The notes beneath the pieces were generated by a model. That model was not told the DNA's origin and did not search any database. It saw nothing but the letters and a program-made list of their open reading frames with translations. 64,000 bases of DNA, taken from contig JBDXGZ010000008.1 of assembly GCA_039989855.1 (NCBI GenBank), positions 248,001 to 312,000 of the forward strand, read 5' to 3'. The position numbers and the translations under genes were made by a program. This document shows, piece after piece, positions 58,448-64,000 of the stretch (its first letter is position 1; each line of letters opens with the position of its first letter). The stretch comes from CALFVT01 sp039989855 (lineage in GTDB: Bacteria; Pseudomonadota; Alphaproteobacteria; Caulobacterales; Maricaulaceae).

Positions 58448-61195
58448 ATGACTAAACAATCTTTACTCATGGGTGCAGTTTTTGCATCAACCACACTTTT
58501 AGCTTCACCAGCTTTCGCACAAGATAAGGATGAAGTTATCGTTACAGCGACAAAACGCGCAACGACACTGCAAGATACACCGATTTCTGTTAGCGTTACG
58601 ACGGCGGATGTTATTGAGCAGGCTCAAATTCTTGACATTTTATCCTTACAAAGTGTTGTCCCGACGTTTCGGGTCTCACAATTGCAAAACTCCGCCAATA
58701 CGACACTGACTATTCGTGGATTTGGTAATGGGGGTAATAACCTTGGGATTGAACCGGCGGTTGGCCTTTTCATTGACGGCGTTTACCGCTCACGCGCGGG
58801 CGCGCAAATTGCTGACCTTCCTGCGCTTGAGCGTGTTGAGGTCCTCGCAGGCCCGCAAACGATTCTGTTTGGTAAAAACGCCTCTGTGGGTGTTGTAAGT
58901 ATTGTTACTGAAAAACCGCAATATGATACGCAAGGCTACATTGAAGGTGGTTATGGTAATTTTGATGCGACGTTTGGTCGTGCTTACATTACAGGCGGTT
59001 TGTCCGACAACGTTGCTGTCAGCTTAGGCGGCGGCTTCCAAAATCGCGATGGCGTTTTTGATTCAGCCGAAGGTATAGCGGATGGCGGATTGAATGACAG
59101 AGGGCGTTATAATTTACGTGGCCAGCTTTTATGGGAACCGACTGATGATCTAAGTGTTCGTCTGATTGCAGACCGTAGTGAGATTGATGAAAATTGCTGT
59201 GGTACGACAACAGCTATCGTTGGTCCAACATCGGCTCTCGTACAGGGACTTGGTGGTCAGCTTGCTAGCGTTTCATTAGGGCAAACTTTAGGTGAAAACC
59301 CAGATCCTTTCTCACAAGAAACGGTCTTAAACCGTGAAACAAATAACTCAATCAAAGATGAAGGCCTATCGGCTCAAATCGATTATGATTACAAGGATCT
59401 GACATTTACGTCCATTACATCCTACAGAACTAACGATTCATCTTTTGATAGTGATAGTGATTTCACCTCTCTTGAGATTTTGGAAAATATATTTCAAGAC
59501 GCGGTGATTGATACATTCACACAAGAATTTCGTGTCACTTCAAATTATGATGGACGTTTGAATTGGCAGTTGGGTGCAACTTATTTTGATGAGACGATTG
59601 ATTTGGAGTCTGGAATTGATTTTGGTGTCGATGCCCGTCCATTCTTGGATGCTTTAGGCGTTGCAGCGGCAGGCGATCCGACTTTAAATCCGTTTGATCC
59701 TGCGAACTCGCCTCTTGCTGGTGTTGAATCGGCGCTACAATTGGCCCCGGGAACCTTCTTCGGTGATGATGTGGTGATCAACGAAACATTCCGTCAAGAT
59801 AATGAGTCGTTCTCTATCTTCGGTACAATCGATTTTGATGTAACAGACAGGTTTAAAGTGACAGTTGGCGGTAACTATATCGACGACGAAAAAGACGTGT
59901 CAGTGAGTACGGTAAATAATGACGTCTTTAGTAATTTGACACTCACGGGTGCAGACGGCGTTACTGTTCTGACGACGGGTGGAATTGCTGATAATTTCCC
60001 TGCTGTAGCGGCATCTTGTGGATTAGGCGCGCTGCCATTTAGCGCTGCAAACGCAGGGGCGGTTATTGGATCCCCAGCTTGCTTTATTGATACATTGGGC
60101 AACACAGCTCCAGGTTCAGCAGTCTTTGCAGGGTTACAGGCTCAAGTTGCGGCAGGTGTCGCAGCGCTTGATTTGACGGATCCAGCTCAAAACCCACTAC
60201 TCGGATTAACGGCGTTTCAATTCCAGCCACAATTCTTGAACTTCCCGAATGAGGTTGAAGATGGACAAACACGTGATGATAAATTCACATATACCGTTCG
60301 CGGGTCTTATGAGGTGAATGATAATTTCAACGTTTACGGAAGCTACGCAACAGGGTTTAAGGCGTCTTCCTTTAACTTAACTCGGGATTCACGCCCATTT
60401 GCTGCTGACATATCGGCTTTGGGGGCGGCGGGCTTGTTGCCTAATAACTTCTCTGGCGCTGACGCAACGAATATTGCATTTCCAAATGGCCGTAACACAG
60501 GCACACGATTTGCCTTGCCAGAAGACATTGAAGTGTTTGAAATTGGTGTGAAATCACGCTTTGAACGCGGTGCCTTAAATGTTGCAGTGTTTGACCAAAC
60601 CGTTGAAAATTTCCAGTCAACGATTTTCCAAGGAACAGGCTTTGTTCTCTCAAATGCCGGGGAGCAATCTACGCAAGGTATCGAATTTGATGGGACGTTT
60701 GATGTGGCTGATTGGCTAACATTGACAGCGGCTGGTATTATTCAAGATCCTGTCTTTGATGACTTTACCGGCGCTCCTGTTGTTACGGGCGGGGCACTAG
60801 ATTTGGCTGACGGTGTCGCCGATGGTGTTGGTGACTTGTCGGGTGCGCAACCTGCGGGCATTAACGAGATTTCACTCTCAACATCTGCAACGTTTAAATA
60901 TGATTTCGGAAATGGTATGAATGCTTACTTACGGGCTGATTATCAATATGAAGATGATGTTCAAGTTGTTGATAATATTGAAGGCGTTAACCGTTCAACC
61001 AACATTTTAAACGGTGCTGTTGGCCTCAACCTGGACAATGGTGTCGGTATCCGCCTTTGGGCGCGTAACCTCACGGATGACCGCTCATTCACGAGTGCCT
61101 TCCCAGGGGTTATCCAAGCGGGAACTGTTAATGCTTATCCAAATGAGCCGCGCACATATGGTGTGTCTTTAAGATATAATTTCGGTGGCGAGTAA
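58448..61195 (+). CDS. TonB-dependent outer membrane receptor
   Basis: 915 residues. A signal peptide ends at SPAFAQ. The TonB box DEVIVTATKRATTLQDTPISVSV is followed by the plug domain (~40-155, TLTIRGFGNGG, GVYRSRAGAQIADLPALERVEVLAGPQTILFGKNASVGVVSIVTEKP). The beta-barrel runs to the C-terminus (FEIGVKSRFERG, NLTDDRSFTSAFPG, YGVSLRYNFGGE). The last strand ends three residues beyond its Phe. A long extracellular loop rich in Ala and Pro lies at ~375-475. The substrate is unknown; the family takes up siderophores, vitamins or glycans. A terminator follows. Confidence 0.92.
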   Translation: MTKQSLLMGAVFASTTLLASPAFAQDKDEVIVTATKRATTLQDTPISVSVTTADVIEQAQILDILSLQSVVPTFRVSQLQNSANTTLTIRGFGNGGNNLGIEPAVGLFIDGVYRSRAGAQIADLPALERVEVLAGPQTILFGKNASVGVVSIVTEKPQYDTQGYIEGGYGNFDATFGRAYITGGLSDNVAVSLGGGFQNRDGVFDSAEGIADGGLNDRGRYNLRGQLLWEPTDDLSVRLIADRSEIDENCCGTTTAIVGPTSALVQGLGGQLASVSLGQTLGENPDPFSQETVLNRETNNSIKDEGLSAQIDYDYKDLTFTSITSYRTNDSSFDSDSDFTSLEILENIFQDAVIDTFTQEFRVTSNYDGRLNWQLGATYFDETIDLESGIDFGVDARPFLDALGVAAAGDPTLNPFDPANSPLAGVESALQLAPGTFFGDDVVINETFRQDNESFSIFGTIDFDVTDRFKVTVGGNYIDDEKDVSVSTVNNDVFSNLTLTGADGVTVLTTGGIADNFPAVAASCGLGALPFSAANAGAVIGSPACFIDTLGNTAPGSAVFAGLQAQVAAGVAALDLTDPAQNPLLGLTAFQFQPQFLNFPNEVEDGQTRDDKFTYTVRGSYEVNDNFNVYGSYATGFKASSFNLTRDSRPFAADISALGAAGLLPNNFSGADATNIAFPNGRNTGTRFALPEDIEVFEIGVKSRFERGALNVAVFDQTVENFQSTIFQGTGFVLSNAGEQSTQGIEFDGTFDVADWLTLTAAGIIQDPVFDDFTGAPVVTGGALDLADGVADGVGDLSGAQPAGINEISLSTSATFKYDFGNGMNAYLRADYQYEDDVQVVDNIEGVNRSTNILNGAVGLNLDNGVGIRLWARNLTDDRSFTSAFPGVIQAGTVNAYPNEPRTYGVSLRYNFGGE

Positions 61196-61223
61196 TACTC
61201 ACTTGCGAAACATTTAAATTTAA

Positions 61224-61249
61224 AGGCCGCTTCAAGCGGCCTTTTTTTT
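61224..61249. terminator. Terminator between the TonB receptor and ccmH
   Basis: A GC-rich stem AGGCCGC/GCGGCCT with a short loop (61224-61242) is followed by a run of eight T. It ends the plus-strand receptor transcript and may also act for the convergent ccm operon, which lacks an obvious T-run of its own. Confidence 0.85.
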
Positions 61250-61276
61250 ATGGAATTAACTGTCTTGATTTTTGAC

Positions 61277-61762
61277 TTAATCATCCCTGAGGTGATCTAG
61301 AATATTCATACTTTTCACAGGTGTAGTAATGGTTTCTTGCAAGTCTGCACCTGCATCTTTACGGCGAAACGTAAGAACCGCAAATCCAAGACCTGCAAGT
61401 ACAAATAAAAGAGGACTTCCCCACAATAGAGCCGTACTGGCGTTTAATCGGGGATTCAATAATACAAATTCGCCGTATCGAGAGACGACGTAATCTTCAA
61501 TAGTGGCCTCATTATCTCCGGCGAGGAGACGCTCACGGACGATGCGGCGAAGGTCTTTGGCAAGCTCCGCATCTGAGTCGTCGATCGATTGATTTTGACA
61601 GACAAGACAGCGCAGGCCTTTGCTGATTTCACGGGCCTTGGCCTCAAGGGCAGGGTCTTGTAATTGCTCATCCGGCGGGACGGCCACCGCAGCTGTGCTT
61701 AGAAAGACAGTGCTGCTGATCAGTAAGCCCGCAAGGAGTGTGGTTATAGAGCGGCGTCTCAT
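61277..61762 (-). CDS. ccmH: Cytochrome c-type biogenesis protein CcmH (CycL)
   Basis: 161 residues. A signal peptide (TTLLAGLLISSTVFLSTAAVA) precedes a small domain with redox CxxC in LRCLVCQNQSIDDSDAELAKDLR, the CcmH hallmark. A single C-terminal membrane helix (ALLWGSPLLFVLAGLGFAVLTF) follows. It reduces apocytochrome c cysteines for heme attachment. It overlaps ccmF by four bases, the normal order in alphaproteobacteria, where ccmG/dsbE is encoded elsewhere. Confidence 0.95.
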   Translation of the reverse strand: MRRRSITTLLAGLLISSTVFLSTAAVAVPPDEQLQDPALEAKAREISKGLRCLVCQNQSIDDSDAELAKDLRRIVRERLLAGDNEATIEDYVVSRYGEFVLLNPRLNASTALLWGSPLLFVLAGLGFAVLTFRRKDAGADLQETITTPVKSMNILDHLRDD

Positions 61763-63717
61763 GAGCGTTTTTTGTTTGTCTTACGGGCCCAAAGCGCACG
61801 GTCTGAGAGGGATAAACATCCGCCAAGGGCCATGATAATCGCTCCGAACCAAATCAGCAAGATAAGCGGTTTTTGGTAAAAGCGGACAACAATCTCGCCA
61901 GAGTCTCTAACCTCTCCGAGGGAGAGATATAACTGACTGATGCCTTGTGTGTGGAGGCTGGCCTCTGTGGTTGGCATTTGCCGCGCAGGATAAAACCGTT
62001 TTGATGGTGTAAAGCTTGTGACCAAGCCTTCGTCCTTCAGCAGGGCGAAGATACCGCGGTCTTCGGTAAAATTGGGGCCTTGGATATTCTGTACCCCTTC
62101 AAACCGTAAAATATAGTCATTGATCGCAATTTGATCGGTGGGTTTCATGAGGGCGCTCTTCTCGCTCTCCCATCCTGTCACAGCGACGATCCCGAGGATA
62201 GTAATCCCCATCCCGAGGTGGCCTAATGTCATTCCCCAATGGCTACGGGTGATACGGCGGAGTTGCTTAAGGTGCTCACCACTCTTAGCCGCTAAAACCT
62301 TATATCGCGATAGCGGTTCATAGATCGAACCAAGGATTAACCAAGCGGCAACGCCTATGCCAAGCGGTGCGAGACGCGGTCGGTCAGACGTAAGGATATA
62401 GACCAAGAAGGCGATGATGGCGGCAAGGGCGGCGATCCCTGCGAGCCGCTGAAACAGGGCGCGCCCATCTGCGCGTTTCCAATTCATGAAAGGGCCAAAG
62501 GGCAGGGCGATGACAAGGATCAGAAAGAGGGGAACCATAGTTCGATTAAAGAACGGAGCGCCAACCGATATTTTTTGACCTGTGAACGCCTCGTGGAAGA
62601 CGGGATATAGGGTTCCAAACAGAACCGTTGCGCAGGATGCGCAGAGGAAGATATTATTAAATACCAAAGCCCCTTCCCGGCTGATGGGGTCAAATAGGCG
62701 TCCTGCTTTTAGACGCGGCGCGCGCAGGGCAAACAGGCTCAGGCTTGTGCCGATGAAAAAGGCGAGTATGGCCAAGATTACAAGGCCGCGCTGTGGGTCT
62801 GTGGCAAAACTATGCACCGACGTGATGATGCCCGAGCGCACGAGGAAAGTTCCGAGTAGGCTCAGACAGAACGTGAGAATAGCGAGGAGCAGCGTCCAAA
62901 TACGCAGTCCGCCGCGTTTCTCTGATACGATCGCAGAATGGAGCAGAGCTGTGCCTGAGAGCCAAGGGAGGAGCGAGGCGTTCTCGACAGGGTCCCAGAA
63001 CCACCAGCCGCCCCAACCGAGCTCATAGTAAGCCCAGTAAGAGCCCATGGCGATGCCGAGGGTAAGAAATATCCATGCGAGGAGTGTCCAAGGACGGACC
63101 CAGCGCGCCCACGCTTGGTCGACGCGGCCAATAAGTAGGGCTGCGGCGGCGAAGGTAAAGGTCATCGAAAAACCGACGTAGCCGATATATAAAAGCGGGG
63201 GGTGAATGGCGAGGCCAATGTCTTGGAGAATTGGGTTGAGATCACTGCCTTCAGGCGGCGTCGGAAATAGCCGCGTGAACGGGTTAGATGTCATCAAGAC
63301 GAAACAACCAAATATAAACACCATTAGACTTTGAATGGAGAGGGTGACCGCGCGTAAGTCTGTCGGGAGGCGTCGCCCAAATAAGCCAAGCCCGCCGCCA
63401 AAAATCGTTAATATCCAGACCCATAATAACATGGAGCCTTCGTGATTGCCCCATGCGCTGGTAAACTTAAATAATAGCGGTTGATCGCTATGGGAATTTT
63501 GCCAGACATTGAGGACTGAAAAATCAGATGTAACGTAGCTCGTAATTAGCAGAGCGAAACTCGTGGTGACGAACACAAGCTGTAAGAGCGAAAGCATAGG
63601 CGCGCTTTGCGTTAAGCGTCGATCATTCAGACGCCATCCGATTAAGGGAAGGATAAAACATATGAGCGCGCTCAGTGTCGCTGCGATAAGTAGCGCATGT
63701 CCAACCTCTGGAATCAC
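61759..63717 (-). CDS. ccmF: Cytochrome c heme lyase subunit CcmF
   Basis: 652 residues with about 14-15 membrane helices. The heme-handling WWD motif is visible in YELGWGGWWFWDPVENASLLPWLSG, and conserved histidines flank it (LLHSAIVSEKRGGLRIW). NPILQDIGLAIHPPLLYIGYVGFS and GSMLLWVWILTIFGG are further landmarks. CcmF receives heme from CcmE and ligates it to apocytochrome c with CcmH. It overlaps both ccmE and ccmH by four bases, so all three form one operon. Confidence 0.97.
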   Translation of the reverse strand: MIPEVGHALLIAATLSALICFILPLIGWRLNDRRLTQSAPMLSLLQLVFVTTSFALLITSYVTSDFSVLNVWQNSHSDQPLLFKFTSAWGNHEGSMLLWVWILTIFGGGLGLFGRRLPTDLRAVTLSIQSLMVFIFGCFVLMTSNPFTRLFPTPPEGSDLNPILQDIGLAIHPPLLYIGYVGFSMTFTFAAAALLIGRVDQAWARWVRPWTLLAWIFLTLGIAMGSYWAYYELGWGGWWFWDPVENASLLPWLSGTALLHSAIVSEKRGGLRIWTLLLAILTFCLSLLGTFLVRSGIITSVHSFATDPQRGLVILAILAFFIGTSLSLFALRAPRLKAGRLFDPISREGALVFNNIFLCASCATVLFGTLYPVFHEAFTGQKISVGAPFFNRTMVPLFLILVIALPFGPFMNWKRADGRALFQRLAGIAALAAIIAFLVYILTSDRPRLAPLGIGVAAWLILGSIYEPLSRYKVLAAKSGEHLKQLRRITRSHWGMTLGHLGMGITILGIVAVTGWESEKSALMKPTDQIAINDYILRFEGVQNIQGPNFTEDRGIFALLKDEGLVTSFTPSKRFYPARQMPTTEASLHTQGISQLYLSLGEVRDSGEIVVRFYQKPLILLIWFGAIIMALGGCLSLSDRALWARKTNKKRS

Positions 63718-64000
63718 TCTCCCGTACTTTCATAGCTGTCTTCATTGCCACCTTGCCAAACGCCCTGCTGTTTCAGCGCTTCGGCGACTTCTTTCGGCAC
63801 GTAATTCTCATCATGTTTGGCGAGGACCGTGTCGGCGAAAAATAAATTGTCTACGGTGAGTGTTCCCTCGGCGACGACCCCTTGGCCTTCGCGAAATAGG
63901 TCGGGGACAATGCCGTCAAAGCGCACACGCAGATCATGTCCCGTATCGGTGACGATGAAATCAATTTGCGTACCGTTGCGAACAACAGACCCTTCCTTGA
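63714..64000 (-). CDS. ccmE: Cytochrome c heme chaperone CcmE, partial
   Basis: The C-terminal part of CcmE. In-frame sequence runs off the window end (KEGSVVRNGTQIDFIVTDTGHDLRVRFDGIVPDLFREGQGVVAEGTL). The heme-binding H-x-x-x-Y is present in AKHDENYVPKEV. A GTG near 63926 is internal and not the start. CcmE shuttles heme from CcmCD to CcmF in the periplasm. About the first 50 residues, including the membrane anchor, lie outside. Confidence 0.95.
   Translation of the reverse strand, partial: KEGSVVRNGTQIDFIVTDTGHDLRVRFDGIVPDLFREGQGVVAEGTLTVDNLFFADTVLAKHDENYVPKEVAEALKQQGVWQGGNEDSYESTGE

Noticed and set aside
61277..63717. Loss of ccmG between ccmF and ccmH
   Set aside because: The ccmE-ccmF-ccmH (cycJKL) order without ccmG is normal in alphaproteobacteria.
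1..64000. CRISPR arrays, restriction-modification or toxin-antitoxin systems
   Set aside because: No regularly spaced repeats, Cas-like proteins, methylase/nuclease pairs or toxin-antitoxin pairs were recognised.

Overview
The window reads as a chromosomal segment of an alphaproteobacterium of the Caulobacterales/Maricaulales (Hyphomonadaceae) type, with moderate to low GC for that group. This is an inference from gene content. It carries both DivJ-like and PleC-like polar histidine kinases, a gene transfer agent (GTA) head cluster related to that of Rhodobacter capsulatus, the alphaproteobacterial orders aroA-cmk-rpsA and ccmE-ccmF-ccmH, a FeuPQ/PhoPQ-like PepSY-regulator-kinase set, rpoH next to an RluA-family synthase, and a large TonB-dependent receptor.

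Layout. Positions 1-12.5 kb are chromosomal genes: a DUF6456 gene cut by the window edge, sufE, divJ, an orphan BcsB-like protein, DUF1491, prfC, two PAN-domain secreted proteins and a class A penicillin-binding protein. From 13.0 to 23.7 kb lies a GTA cluster in conserved order: gp1 small terminase, gp2 large terminase, two non-canonical genes, gp3 portal, gp3.5, gp4 protease, gp5 capsid, gp6, gp7, gp8, a gp9 fragment and a gp15 fragment. The cluster is visibly damaged. The large terminase is frameshifted inside its nuclease domain. One deletion joins the end of gp9 to the middle of gp15, so gp10-gp14 (tape measure, baseplate and hub proteins, peptidase) are gone. The head genes remain open.

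23.7-38.1 kb is mostly signalling and stress: a DnaJ-like protein, PepSY + response regulator + kinase, a DUF938 methyltransferase-like gene, a DegP/HtrA protease followed by a second regulator/kinase pair and glnE, then on the minus strand pleC preceded by an EAL-domain gene. 38.1-42.8 kb holds pepN, folE and small genes. 42.8-46.4 kb is a markedly AT-rich patch with a GtrA flippase, a GtrB-type glycosyltransferase and a polytopic membrane protein, next to the 3' end of a tRNA-Ala(GGC) gene. 46.6-53.1 kb is core: TIGR02300, aroA, cmk, rpsA, gltX. 53.1-57.0 kb holds a SixA-like phosphatase, a DUF3179 protein, a REP-type inverted pair and rpoH. 57.1-64.0 kb holds an rluD-like gene, a TonB-dependent receptor and the c-type cytochrome maturation genes ccmH, ccmF and partial ccmE.

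The most notable observation is the GTA cluster. Two independent-looking lesions remove DNA packaging and tail function, while every head gene between them stays open, and two foreign-looking genes (one DUF2726-like, a PD-(D/E)XK-type nuclease fold) sit between terminase and portal. Other items are small regulatory structures: an OmpR-family type direct repeat before the PepSY operon, inverted repeats before degP and before the TonB receptor, a terminator-like hairpin at the start of the second kinase gene, an eight-G tract at the EAL gene start, and a hairpin over the pepN ribosome binding site. No CRISPR array, insertion sequence, integrase or restriction system was seen.
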